This document shows, in pieces, positions 53,861 to 62,131 of a DNA stretch of 64,000 nucleotides. Below the pieces are notes generated by a model, which saw only the letters and a program-made list of their open reading frames with translations, did no database searches and was not told the DNA's origin. Positions within the stretch are counted from its first letter, which is position 1. Every line of letters starts with the position of its first letter. A program made the position numbers and the translations under genes. Source of the stretch: Silvanigrella paludirubra (GTDB lineage Bacteria; Bdellovibrionota_B; Oligoflexia; Silvanigrellales; Silvanigrellaceae); contig NZ_WFLM01000001.1 of assembly GCF_009208775.1 (NCBI RefSeq), positions 537,325-601,324 on the forward strand. Direction: 5' to 3'.

Positions 53861-53893
53861 GTCAATAATTTATTTAATTAAAAAAGGTTTTGT

Positions 53894-54271
53894 ATGAATG
53901 AGAAAATTTTATCTTTAGCTTTGGGGTATTATAAATCTATGTCTGAGAAAAACATTCCTGAGTTAAAACAATATTTACACCCAAATGTTCAAGTTATTAG
54001 CCCACTCGCAACTGTTACAGGTATTCAATCTGTGCTTGAAGCATCTAAAGGATTTGTTCAAATTTTTAAATCACTAACTATTAAATCTCAATTCATTTCG
54101 AATAATCAAATTATGTTGGTGATGGATTTAGACTGCCCTGAACCAATAGGATTTTTTCGTTCGGCAGTCATGATGACTTTTTTAGATAATTTAATTATTC
54201 GAAATGAATTATTTTATGATACACGACCGCTAGAAAAATATAAAGAAAAAATTTTTTCTAGAGAAATTTAA
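53894..54271 (+). CDS. NTF2-like (SnoaL-type) protein
   Basis: 125-residue single-domain protein of the cone-shaped NTF2 superfamily. The opening LSLALGYYKSMSEKNIPELK with YLHPNVQVISPLATVTG and the closing FFRSAVMMTFLDNLIIRNEL are usual for SnoaL-like proteins, which act as small isomerases, hydratases or binding proteins. It is divergent from the TetR gene with shared operators between them, so its expression is probably induced by the TetR ligand. Substrate unknown. Confidence 0.7.
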   Translation: MNEKILSLALGYYKSMSEKNIPELKQYLHPNVQVISPLATVTGIQSVLEASKGFVQIFKSLTIKSQFISNNQIMLVMDLDCPEPIGFFRSAVMMTFLDNLIIRNELFYDTRPLEKYKEKIFSREI

Positions 54272-54319
54272 TATACATTGGAATTATAAATAAAGGCGTG
54301 AATAAAAAATAATAAAATA

Positions 54320-54697
54320 TTAGCTTACTTCATTATTTGAAATATCACCGCTGGATTCTGCTGATACTTTTTTCTTCCTAGGTTTCCTTGTTTTACTTTT
54401 CAATTTTTCTAATTTACTTGGACGACCTCTTTTTTTAGGTGTTTTAACAACAGCTTTTTTTGGACGTCCGCGTTTTGCTGTTTTTTTCTTAGCGCCTACT
54501 TTTTTAGTTACTTTCTTTTTAACAGCTTTTTTTGTTGTTTTTTTAGCTGTTTTTCTTTTTGTTACCTTTTTCTTTACAGGTTTTTTTCCAGTAACTTTCT
54601 TTTTCTTTTTAACAGTTTTTTTTGCAACTTTCTTTCTTGCAGGCTTTTTTGTCGCTTTTTTCTTAGTAGCCGCTTTTTTTGTTTTTTTAACAACCAT
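54320..54697 (-). CDS. Histone H1-like protein with two AT-hooks
   Basis: 125-residue, extremely basic DNA-binding protein. The first 70 residues are Lys/Ala/Thr-rich repeats (AKKTVKKKKKV, GKKPVKKKVTKRK) like the C-terminal tail of histone H1 and bacterial H1-like proteins. Then come two AT-hook cores, TAKRGRPKKAV and KKRGRPSKLEK, which bind the minor groove of A/T-rich DNA, fitting this AT-rich genome. The tail is acidic/polar (SAESSGDISNNEVS). AAGGAG precedes the ATG. Such proteins compact or silence DNA. Other low-complexity basic proteins could look like this, but the two RGRP motifs are specific. Confidence 0.8.
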   Translation of the reverse strand: MVVKKTKKAATKKKATKKPARKKVAKKTVKKKKKVTGKKPVKKKVTKRKTAKKTTKKAVKKKVTKKVGAKKKTAKRGRPKKAVVKTPKKRGRPSKLEKLKSKTRKPRKKKVSAESSGDISNNEVS

Positions 54698-54863
54698 ATT
54701 GTTCTCCTTTTAATTATCATATGGATTTGATGATAAAAACAGATATAGTAACAAAACTATTTATAAACTTTTAGTAAAACGAATTGACATCACATTTATA
54801 ATAAATTATTAAATATTTGTCTACACTTATTAAAATAATTTTCAAAATGGAATAGAGGGTCTT

Positions 54864-55013
54864 ATGAAAAAATCATTGGCTTTGACATTTGTCATGTTTG
54901 GAATATCTGCTTTGAGTGTCTGGCATCCTTGTAAATGGAATTGGTTAAATCCTTTCCTATGCACTATTCATGATATTCCAAAAGATCCTCCTCCTTATTA
55001 TCCCTACAAGTAA
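54864..55013 (+). CDS. Small secreted peptide (49 residues)
   Basis: A short gene with GAGGG five bases before its ATG. The product starts with a signal peptide (KKSLALTFVMFGISALSV) and has a short mature part with two Cys (HPCKWNWLNPFLC) and a Pro/Tyr-rich end (PKDPPPYYPYK). No family recognised. The ribosome site and signal peptide support it; at this length a chance frame cannot be ruled out. It faces the methyltransferase gene, tail to tail, with 48 bases between. Confidence 0.5.
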   Translation: MKKSLALTFVMFGISALSVWHPCKWNWLNPFLCTIHDIPKDPPPYYPYK

Positions 55014-55061
55014 TAAGAAATGATTTTTAAAAATGAATCATTTTATTAAAAAAAATTATCT

Positions 55062-55769
55062 TTATTTCGTTGCAATTATTCCGACACTTTCTCGACCGTC
55101 TAGTTGTACTTCTTCGGGAAAATAAGGACGACCGAATAAAAAACATTTTTCAATTTTGAATCCACAAGTTTTAAATATTTCAGATAATAAATCATCATCA
55201 AAAAAATGCATATATTCTGGCAAACTATCAGAAATTTCCCCAATATTTATATAATCTTTTGTCCTAACATATCCTGCAAATTTATCCCCTGAATTTTTTC
55301 TTTTTTTAAAATCATGTTGAAAATGATTCCAGTTTTTTAAATATGGTGATTCAACAGTAAAAAAAGCTTTTCCTCCCATTTCCAACCAATTATAAGTTTT
55401 TTTAATACATCTCATAATTTTATCAGGATCAAAAAAATGAATAACGCGAGAACAAAAAACAGCGGACAAAGAAGATTCTAATAAGTTGATATCTTCAAAA
55501 TCGCCTGGCATTAAAATGAGTTTACTTTTATTAAAATCATTTGATTTTTCTTGAATAACTTTTAGATGTTCGACTTCTAAATCATTTGCTATAACTGTGG
55601 CTCCATTTTTTAAACATTCTAATGATACTACTCCATATCCTGCACCAATTTCTAGTATTGGTAAGTTTTTATTTTTGGAAAATAATATAAAATCATTAGA
55701 TATTTCATCTAGTATTTCGCTTAAAATATAGCCTGTCTTATTTTTAGTTTTTATAAAATATTTTGACAT
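55062..55769 (-). CDS. Class I SAM-dependent methyltransferase
   Basis: 235 residues with the SAM-binding motif I LPILEIGAGYGVVSLECLKN, acidic residue at the end of strand 2 (ANDLEVEHL), and motif post-I/IV region PGDFEDINLLESSLSAVFC followed by SRVIHFFDPDKIMR. Closest to the UbiE/small-molecule methyltransferase group. It is the second gene after a GyrI-like protein, 28 bases downstream on the same strand. Acceptor not known. Confidence 0.85.
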   Translation of the reverse strand: MSKYFIKTKNKTGYILSEILDEISNDFILFSKNKNLPILEIGAGYGVVSLECLKNGATVIANDLEVEHLKVIQEKSNDFNKSKLILMPGDFEDINLLESSLSAVFCSRVIHFFDPDKIMRCIKKTYNWLEMGGKAFFTVESPYLKNWNHFQHDFKKRKNSGDKFAGYVRTKDYINIGEISDSLPEYMHFFDDDLLSEIFKTCGFKIEKCFLFGRPYFPEEVQLDGRESVGIIATK

Positions 55770-55797
55770 TTCATCTTACCCCAAAGGAGATTCAAAT

Positions 55798-56292
55798 TCA
55801 CTTTATTCCTATAAAAATATCAACAATAGAATTTTCTTGTTGATATGCTCTTTGATCATAAATTTCAAAATCTGCAATATAGCATCTTTTACCCCCAAGG
55901 CCTAAAGAATCAAGTTTCCAAATTTCTTGCCATGCTTTGATCACATTATCTGGAATTGTTCCTGGTGAGGTTGTAAACTTTTTATATTTACATGCTGGAA
56001 TAATAAGTTTTTTAAATTTTGAATCCTTATAATCTTCAATAGAGTTTTTTACAACCTCTCCTATAAAATGGGTAAACTCACCTTGTTCATCACTTCCATA
56101 TTCCGTATAAATGGAGTATGTGGTATTTGGAGAACAACGATCTTTAAAGTTTTCAGCTACTTTATTTTGAAAATATGTTTGAAAGTGCTTACCAATTTTA
56201 GAAGTTTCTGGGTTCATTTCATTTTTATTATTTGTTCTTACTGTGGTACCAATTAGCACAATTTCATCTAAGAATAATAATTCATTCTGCAT
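55798..56292 (-). CDS. GyrI-like / AraC-type effector-binding domain protein
   Basis: 164-residue stand-alone small-molecule-binding domain. The pattern is that of GyrI/AraC_E_bind proteins: an N-terminal strand with LIGTTVRTNNKNE, IYTEYGSDEQGEFTHFIGE (the Y-x-S-D-x-x-G-x-Y/F-T-x-x-x-G motif), and ending FEIYDQRAYQQENSIVDIFI. No DNA-binding domain is attached, so it probably binds or hydrolyses a small ligand. A methyltransferase follows in the same operon. Confidence 0.8.
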   Translation of the reverse strand: MQNELLFLDEIVLIGTTVRTNNKNEMNPETSKIGKHFQTYFQNKVAENFKDRCSPNTTYSIYTEYGSDEQGEFTHFIGEVVKNSIEDYKDSKFKKLIIPACKYKKFTTSPGTIPDNVIKAWQEIWKLDSLGLGGKRCYIADFEIYDQRAYQQENSIVDIFIGIK

Positions 56293-56727
56293 TTTTTTTT
56301 CCTTAATCTTTTGATAACAAAAAAGAGTTAATGAAACTCATTTAATACAAAATTATATTTAATTTATTAATTTGCTTATTGTCAAATAAAATAGATTTAT
56401 AAAATCTATTTTGTAATTGCTGTTTAAAATATTAAATTTTTATATGAAATTCATATTTTTTATTGCTCCAAAAAAAATGGGATTTAATCTTAATTATTAT
56501 ATTAATTCATATAGAAAAAGATAAGGATAGTAAAAAAATAACCTCAATTTTTGATTTTTGTTACAAAAATTAATTTGTATTTCATTTTCAAAATTATATG
56601 TCTTTAATAAAATAAAATTATTTCAAGAAAAAAAGTATTAAAAAAGTTGACATTTTATAAAAACTTTATTTAAATTTAAATCGTTTTGAATAAATGAGTA
56701 TTTTTTGCAAATAAAAAAGGCTTGAAT
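56293..56727. other. Intergenic stretch with a possible promoter
   Basis: About 430 bp of A/T-rich DNA without a gene. TTGACA (56647-56652), 17 bases and TTAAAT (56670-56675) could be the promoter of the DUF985 cupin gene. An 18-base string around 56444 recurs at 57534, but in such AT-rich DNA that may be chance. Confidence 0.4.
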
Positions 56728-57207
56728 ATGGAAATTAAAGATCTTATTAAACATTTTAATCTCGAACCACATCCTGAAGGAGGATACTTTAAAGAATCTT
56801 ACCGTGCACAAAGTAAGACTCAAACTCCTAATGGTGAGCGTAATGTTTCAACTGCTATATATTTTCTTATTCCAAACGGTAAAAAGTCTGCGTTTCATCG
56901 AATAGCATCAGATGAAGTTTGGCATTTTTATCTTGGCGTTCCATTAAACATTTTTGAAATTTCTCCTTATGGCACTTTAACGAAAGTAGTTCTTGGCCAA
57001 GATTTAAAAGCTGGTCAAAAACTTCAGCATGTGATTCCTGCTGGAACATGGTTTGGTGCAATACCTGAAAATAATAGTGGTTATTCCTTTGTTGGGTGCA
57101 CTGTTGCTCCTGGATTTGATTTTGAAGATTTTGAAATGGCGAATAGATCCAAATTAATTGAAATGTATCCTGATGCTAAGAATATAATTGAAATGTTAAC
57201 AGATTAA
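56728..57207 (+). CDS. DUF985-family cupin protein
   Basis: 159-residue cupin of the DUF985 group. Signature stretches: FNLEPHPEGGYFKESYRAQS at the start, STAIYFLIPNGKKSAFHRIA, SDEVWHFYLG, and VIPAGTWFGAIPENN with FVGCTVAPGFDFEDFEMA near the end. The family has no settled function, though sugar binding or isomerase activity has been proposed. I start at the ATG at 56728; a TTG two codons earlier is unlikely. AAGG lies eight bases upstream. It stands alone; relics of other genes follow. Confidence 0.85.
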   Translation: MEIKDLIKHFNLEPHPEGGYFKESYRAQSKTQTPNGERNVSTAIYFLIPNGKKSAFHRIASDEVWHFYLGVPLNIFEISPYGTLTKVVLGQDLKAGQKLQHVIPAGTWFGAIPENNSGYSFVGCTVAPGFDFEDFEMANRSKLIEMYPDAKNIIEMLTD

Positions 57208-57225
57208 ATTACAATTTAAGCCTCT

Positions 57226-57330
57226 TGCTTATTTAGCACATTATCTATTCGTTAAAAATAATAAAATATAATCTTTATGCAGTTCAATTTGGAAACTCAA
57301 AAATTATAATTTTGGATCTAATCTTTCAAT
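57226..57330 (+). pseudogene. Relic of a DUF4440-type gene (partial copy of 59264-59363)
   Basis: This stretch matches the 3' half of the intact gene at 59051-59395. Over 60 bases (57252-57311 against 59290-59349) about 85% are the same, including 19 identical bases in a row (57281-57299 against 59318-59336). Translated, it still gives KNNKI..., SSIWKLKNYN next to the intact KNNEIYSLRSSIWKLTNDN. Start, middle and end are missing or out of frame, so it is a decayed duplicate. Confidence 0.65.
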
Positions 57331-57341
57331 AATATGTAAAA

Positions 57342-57508
57342 TTAATAATGTGAAACTATCCAAATACTTATTGTAGCAAAAAAACTAAAACTGAAAAAAG
57401 TTCATTCGAATTTATATGATTGCTAGGCAAAGGTATTTCAAGAACTAATACTGTTATAATAACTGCGATAACACCATCACTAAATGCTTCAAACCTAGCT
57501 TTTGACAT
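57342..57508 (-). pseudogene. Truncated TMEM175-family K+ channel gene
   Basis: From an ATG at 57508 the minus strand reads MSKARFEAFSDGVIAVIITV and LVLEIPLPSN: the first helix of prokaryotic TMEM175 (DUF1211) channels with the diagnostic FSDGVIA motif. After 46 residues the frame ends at 57368. The next frame continues ATISIWIVSHY, resembling the second-helix 'IxxYWVNHH' stretch, before another stop at 57342, so a frameshift in a T run broke the gene. The remaining three quarters of a normal channel (about 190-200 residues) are gone. The plus-strand frame over this region is only its shadow. Confidence 0.7.
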
Positions 57509-57680
57509 ATTTCCAACTAATATTGAAATTTTAATGAAATTCATATTTTTTTTGAACTCCTCAAATAATTTATTTGTTATTTTATCTATTTATATTATCA
57601 CAATTATTTCTTTTAAGAAAAATTTAATATCAATTAAAAAAGACATATAATTTTAATTTCTTTATTTTTAATTGAAATAG

Positions 57681-57717
57681 TATAAATCAAATTGTTAGAT
57701 TAACAATTTGATTTATA
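57681..57717. repeat. Perfect 17-bp inverted repeat
   Basis: The arms TATAAATCAAATTGTTA and TAACAATTTGATTTATA are exact reverse complements, with only gat between. It lies between the TMEM175 relic and the glycosyltransferase gene. It could be a two-way terminator or a scar of an inserted element; there is no other copy in the window. The rest of 57718-57969 is AT-rich without features. Confidence 0.6.
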
Positions 57718-57969
57718 TATAAAACTCAGATATTACTGTGTTTTATTTTATTTTACTCAAAACAAAAAACACACATAATAAAGTTTCTTTAAGACATAAT
57801 TACATATGCAATATCAATTAATTATAATTTAAATCATGAAATAAATAAAAATATTTCTTAAATAATATATTTATACTAGACATTTATACTTAAATTATCT
57901 ATATATTATTAGTATATATTATTTTACTAATTAATAAAATATTTTTTTAATTAGAGAGGTTGATAATAA

Positions 57970-58950
57970 ATGAAATTACTTACTATAAATTATATTTGGT
58001 GTGGAAGTGATTGTTCAAATTTTATTGATACATTATTAAAAATAAAAATTATAAATTTAAAATATTTTTTTCAAGGAGCATACAAATTACAAATATATAT
58101 TTGGTCTGACAGAGATATTCGACAAACTGTTATTGAAAATTTATCACGAGACCTTCAAATTAGTATTTCTAGCCGAAATGTATTTGATCTCTTTTCTCGC
58201 CTTGAATCAGATAATATGATTGTAAAAAATGGGAAAAATCCTAAATTTTTGCGCTATTTATTTTCTGATGAATTAGGTACAATTTCAACCTATTCGTCTG
58301 ATAAAGCAAATATACCATTTAGAGGAATTAATAAAACTTTTCAAAATTATTATAAACCAATGCCAGCAATAGCTGCTGATATAGTTAAAGCTTTATTGGG
58401 ATATTATGAACCTGGTCTTTATTTTGATATTGGTTTAGATGTCTCTTACGAAGAAACTTTTGACTTAAATCATATTTTAAATTTAAATAATACTTTTAAA
58501 GATGAGGTTTGTTTTGCGGCTACCTTAAGAAATTATAAAAATATAGATTTTCAAATTCTATACTCTACCAAAACAGATTTTTGTCAAAAAATATATAAGA
58601 AAATTATTGAGACTTATTTTGCTAAAGGTAATTTAGATGTACCTGAAAATTTTAAACTTACGCATTTAAGTAATAAATATCGCTCTTATTATGATCATGA
58701 TTGTGCAAGAAATTATTCTTATACTTGCACAATTTGGGATGAAGCTCTAAATAATTTTGAATTTAGAAGTATTATGTTAGATAAAAGTGGATCTCTTAAA
58801 AAAGAATTTATCATTCCAATCAGTCAAATCAAAAGTAGTATAGGTTTTGTTGCATATAAAAATAGAGAAAAAAGTCCAATATCAGATTATAAAAAAATTA
58901 ATTATCAAAATATTCGTGATAAAATACTGAAAAATATAAAAAATATTTAA
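57970..58950 (+). CDS. TcdA/TcdB-like glycosyltransferase, candidate effector
   Basis: 326 residues without a signal peptide. The layout resembles the GT-A fold of clostridial-toxin-type (GT44/DXD) enzymes: an opening strand TINYIWCGSDCSNFI in place of 'IHFIWIGG', then KLQIYIWSDRD, and the donor region MPAIAADIVKALLGYYEPG followed by LYFDIGLD (residues 150-157), where family members have A-S-D-x-x-R...GG-x-Y-x-D-x-D. Here the DXD reads D-I-G-L-D. Such enzymes often modify host GTPases or cytoskeletal proteins. GAGAGG lies before the ATG. Start and frame are sound, the family call is distant. A sugar transferase for bacterial glycans is the alternative. Confidence 0.45.
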   Translation: MKLLTINYIWCGSDCSNFIDTLLKIKIINLKYFFQGAYKLQIYIWSDRDIRQTVIENLSRDLQISISSRNVFDLFSRLESDNMIVKNGKNPKFLRYLFSDELGTISTYSSDKANIPFRGINKTFQNYYKPMPAIAADIVKALLGYYEPGLYFDIGLDVSYEETFDLNHILNLNNTFKDEVCFAATLRNYKNIDFQILYSTKTDFCQKIYKKIIETYFAKGNLDVPENFKLTHLSNKYRSYYDHDCARNYSYTCTIWDEALNNFEFRSIMLDKSGSLKKEFIIPISQIKSSIGFVAYKNREKSPISDYKKINYQNIRDKILKNIKNI

Positions 58951-59050
58951 TTTATAATTTAATTAAACATATTCTTAATAGAAGTATTTACTTAAATGCT
59001 TGTTTAATGTATTGAATATAATAAAAGAGGAGGAGGATAAAATCCTTATT

Positions 59051-59395
59051 TTGGAGCAAATTCAACTTTTAGAAGAAAAGCTACTTCAACCATCTATCAG
59101 GCATTCAAAATCTGAACTTGACTCTTTACTTGCGGATGAATTTTTTGAATTTACAAGCTCAGGTACTTCGTTCAATAAGACAGAAATTATAAATGCACTT
59201 TTTGAAGAAAAAGATGTTCATTATGCCTTAAAAAATTTTAAAATAACATTTCTTTCAGACAATGTTGTTTTAGCAAATTATCTTGCCATTAAAAATAACG
59301 AAATTTACTCTTTGCGAAGTTCAATTTGGAAACTCACAAATGATAATTGGAATCTTATTTTTCACCAAGGAACAGTTTGTTCATCAGAATTATAA
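59051..59395 (+). CDS. DUF4440/NTF2-like protein
   Basis: About 114 residues of the NTF2-like DUF4440 family: LEEKLLQPSIRHSKSELDSL, LADEFFEFTSSGTSFNKTEI, and a final SSIWKLTNDNWNLIFHQGT with the family's W-K/R-x-x-x-x-W-x-x-x-F-H-Q-G-T end. The start is uncertain. The frame is open from a TTG at 59000, but GAGGAGGAGG at 59027-59036 fits better with a non-ATG start a little downstream; TTG at 59051 restores the usual family N-terminus, although 14 bases is a long spacing. A decayed copy of its 3' half lies at 57226-57330. Function unknown, probably small-ligand binding. Confidence 0.65.
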   Translation: MEQIQLLEEKLLQPSIRHSKSELDSLLADEFFEFTSSGTSFNKTEIINALFEEKDVHYALKNFKITFLSDNVVLANYLAIKNNEIYSLRSSIWKLTNDNWNLIFHQGTVCSSEL

Positions 59396-59613
59396 AAAAT
59401 ATAAATATTTAAATTGTGACTACATATTCATTCCTATTTGTTTTGCAAACTCTGCATTGTCATAAAAAAGATATTTATTTTCAGAATAATCTTTTTATCA
59501 CTTTTTTAAACTTAAATAATCCAAAAATATAATGAATTTCATTTCTATAAACTTCTATGTTACTTTTCAAAAAGATGTCCATTTTTTAAGAACTAATATT
59601 AGGAGTTTGGTTT

Positions 59614-59925
59614 ATGAGAGTGATTGAATCAAAAAATTTTAAAGCTGATCGTTCTTGGGGATCTCTTCAAATAGCAAATATGAATGGTGTTACGACGAGT
59701 TTGCATTGGACCAATACACCTTATAAATGGCATACAAATGAGGGAGAAGAAGTATTTGTTGTGCTTCATGGCCAAGTCAAAATGTTTTACAAGAAAGACC
59801 ATGAGGAGAAATCGGTAATTTTAAATAATGGCGATATTTTTTTTGCATCAAATGGAACCGAGCATGTTGCCCATCCCATTGGCGAAGCTCGCATTTTAGT
59901 TGTCGAAATTGAAAATAGTATTTAA
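59614..59925 (+). CDS. Single-domain cupin protein
   Basis: 103-residue cupin. Motif 1 is WHTNEGEEVFVVLHGQVKMFY, motif 2 GDIFFASNGTEHVAHPIGEA, so the fold is complete with His/Glu metal ligands likely. TTAGGAG precedes the ATG. Such small cupins act as sugar-binding proteins, dioxygenases or isomerases. It ends 17 bases from the convergent lipoprotein gene. Substrate unknown. Confidence 0.8.
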   Translation: MRVIESKNFKADRSWGSLQIANMNGVTTSLHWTNTPYKWHTNEGEEVFVVLHGQVKMFYKKDHEEKSVILNNGDIFFASNGTEHVAHPIGEARILVVEIENSI

Positions 59926-59942
59926 TAAAAGCATTTAAGATA

Positions 59943-61154
59943 TTATTTTGTTACAAGATCACTCATTTTTTGGCCATATTTGCAGAATAAATTGAGATCA
60001 ATAGAAACTTCATAAAAAATGACACCCGGATCTTGAGTTGCTGCTTCTGCAACATTTGTAAATGCAGAAACATACGATTTCCATATTTTATCACGTTCAT
60101 AAATTGCGGCAGATGGTGATAGCTCTTGAGTTTCATAGTTATAACCTAATAGTTGTTTGTTTTTTTTAAAATACTTGCGCTGTTCAATTGCGGGAATAAG
60201 CATGGTATATTGTTCCATAAAAAATGCTGCTTCCGTATTATAATACTCCATTAAAGGATAAATAGGCATATTTGTTTCATGTGATGGAATAATATCAAAA
60301 GGCAAAAAAGATTCTCCACCTGTATCTAACTTTACTTCATTTGATATTCCATAAAAATGGTGTTGCATATCATTAAGTGCGTATTGTTGCACATTTTCAT
60401 CATCAGATCCTGTACTTTCCCATTTCCAATAGTCTTTAGATTCTATAGTTTTAAATATTTTACTACTAAAATATAATATTCTACTTGTATCTGCTAAAAC
60501 AAGATAAAGACTATTATTTTTGTTAGAAGCTAAAAATAGAAATCGATTTAAACCATATTCTTTTTTATTGCCTCGGGTATTTTGAAAATGTTTTAAAATA
60601 TCATCATTGTTTGTATTAGAAAGTGCAAAAAATGATAGTTTTTCGTTAGATTGTAAATTAATTTCGTTATTAATTAAATGTGAAATTCTTTTAATCAAAG
60701 AACTTGAGTCCATATTAAGATTTAATTTATCTAATAATTTTTTAGAGTTTTCATTAACATTATTTTTAGAAATAATAAAAAATATATTTCTTATTGCACT
60801 TCTTCCTTCTTCAATATAATTTTTTCGTAATTTCAATGCATCATCTAAAGGTATTCCTTCTGGAACTTTTGGAACTATAAAAGTAATATTATATTTCAAT
60901 GATTTTATCTGACTTCCCCGGCTGCAATAATAATTATAAATAATATCATCATTAACATGACTTTCAGAGTTTAAAAATTGTGGATTTGCAGAAGCGTTCC
61001 AACCTTGAGTCTGCAAGGCTATTGTCGAATTTGAAGCATAGGATTTATTATAATAATAAGTACCAGAAAAAGAGTTGCTCACTTTTGGAGAATGAATACA
61101 CGAAACAGGAATTAATATACTAGCCCCTATCAAGAATAACTTGAACATTTTCAT
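59943..61154 (-). CDS. Hypothetical lipoprotein
   Basis: 403-residue exported protein of unknown family. It starts MKMFKLFLIGASILIPVSCI, with the lipobox PVSC, at the ATG 61154 (AAGGA seven bases before); the frame runs further upstream into the neighbouring gene. The mature part has no motif I recognise; it includes QALNDMQHHFYGISN-like helical stretches and a Tyr-rich N-terminal part (GTYYYNKSYASNS). The start overlaps the end of the preceding gene by 35 bases, so the two are translationally coupled and probably work together in the envelope. Confidence 0.6.
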   Translation of the reverse strand: MKMFKLFLIGASILIPVSCIHSPKVSNSFSGTYYYNKSYASNSTIALQTQGWNASANPQFLNSESHVNDDIIYNYYCSRGSQIKSLKYNITFIVPKVPEGIPLDDALKLRKNYIEEGRSAIRNIFFIISKNNVNENSKKLLDKLNLNMDSSSLIKRISHLINNEINLQSNEKLSFFALSNTNNDDILKHFQNTRGNKKEYGLNRFLFLASNKNNSLYLVLADTSRILYFSSKIFKTIESKDYWKWESTGSDDENVQQYALNDMQHHFYGISNEVKLDTGGESFLPFDIIPSHETNMPIYPLMEYYNTEAAFFMEQYTMLIPAIEQRKYFKKNKQLLGYNYETQELSPSAAIYERDKIWKSYVSAFTNVAEAATQDPGVIFYEVSIDLNLFCKYGQKMSDLVTK

Positions 61155-61884
61155 CTTTATTCCTTGTCTCTGATAATTGAATTGTTTTTGGTAAATAACC
61201 ACTAACGGAACGAACAATAATTTGTGTTTCCTCTGGAGAAATTAAAACGGAGATGGGATTGGTATTGCAATCTACAATTCGACTTGATTTTTTTCCCCTT
61301 ATCAGCAATTGACTGCATTGAGGTATTACTGAAATATTAATTATCTTTGAAGAGGAATAAACAGATTTATTATGAATTATATTATTATTTGAAAGTAATG
61401 GGGTTGCAAGTTCTCCACGATTTTGTATCCATGAGTTGTCTTTTTTAATATTTTTTGTATTCAAATTATTATTATTTTCATTTAATTTTTTAACTTTAAT
61501 TTTTGAAAGATCATACTCACATTGAATCCATACGCTATAGTGATCATGAAATGATTCAATTTCTTCGTTAAGTTGATTACAAACAAGATTTTCATATTTA
61601 GTTTGAGAAGCAATTTCACGATGAAAAACAATTTGTTTTTCATCTTCAATAATATATGACTTGTCTGTATATTCTACATTAAGTCGATTTTGGATTGAAT
61701 GAATACAACTATTTTTTGCTTCTGTACGAGCAAGATCTAATGAGGGTCCTATTCCTTGACAAGGAATAACAATATGATCTTTTTTTTTATTTTCACCCGT
61801 TTTTTGAGCCCAAGTAGGTATGTTTGCCCATGAAATAGAATTTAAAAAAAGTGATGAAAACAGGAAAATTTTTAGAACTTTCAC
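61120..61884 (-). CDS. Periplasmic protein with LPP20-like N-terminal domain
   Basis: 254 residues with a signal peptide (LKIFLFSSLFLNSISWA). The first mature part IPTWAQKTGENKKKDHIVIP followed by GPSLDLARTEAKNSCIHSIQ resembles LPP20/FlgO-type domains ('P-x-W...A-x-x-x-A...I'), often found in envelope lipoproteins and stress or flagellar proteins. The C-terminal 90 residues look like a PEGA-type beta domain (ISVLISPEETQIIVRSVSGY). It precedes and overlaps the lipoprotein gene at 61154. Function unknown; an envelope pair is likely. Confidence 0.55.
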   Translation of the reverse strand: MKVLKIFLFSSLFLNSISWANIPTWAQKTGENKKKDHIVIPCQGIGPSLDLARTEAKNSCIHSIQNRLNVEYTDKSYIIEDEKQIVFHREIASQTKYENLVCNQLNEEIESFHDHYSVWIQCEYDLSKIKVKKLNENNNNLNTKNIKKDNSWIQNRGELATPLLSNNNIIHNKSVYSSSKIINISVIPQCSQLLIRGKKSSRIVDCNTNPISVLISPEETQIIVRSVSGYLPKTIQLSETRNKDENVQVILDRG

Positions 61885-62131
61885 AGATAATTCCTTTTTT
61901 AGAAAACCAATTCGTTATTTTCGAATTAAGCCTTCGCAATTCCTTAAACTTAATTAAAAATATTCTTTTTTTATTCCAGAAATGACTTAAAAGTCAAGTT
62001 TAGAAGAATCATCATAGAGGCCTTGAGGTTACCTTCGTGTTTTTACAAAAACTTTGCTTTTTCAGTTTGCATTCACCCGCTTTATGAAAAAAAGAGGCTG
62101 AATGCTCAAAAGAACTAGATTTATCCTCATA

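Noticed and set aside
56428-57560. Short repeat (atgaaattcatatttttt at 56444 and 57534)
   Set aside because: Eighteen A/T-dominated bases can recur by chance in such DNA; the flanks match only loosely.
57420-57650. Plus-strand frame of 76 codons
   Set aside because: It lies opposite the TMEM175 relic, whose minus-strand reading gives a known motif; the plus frame has no ribosome site or family.
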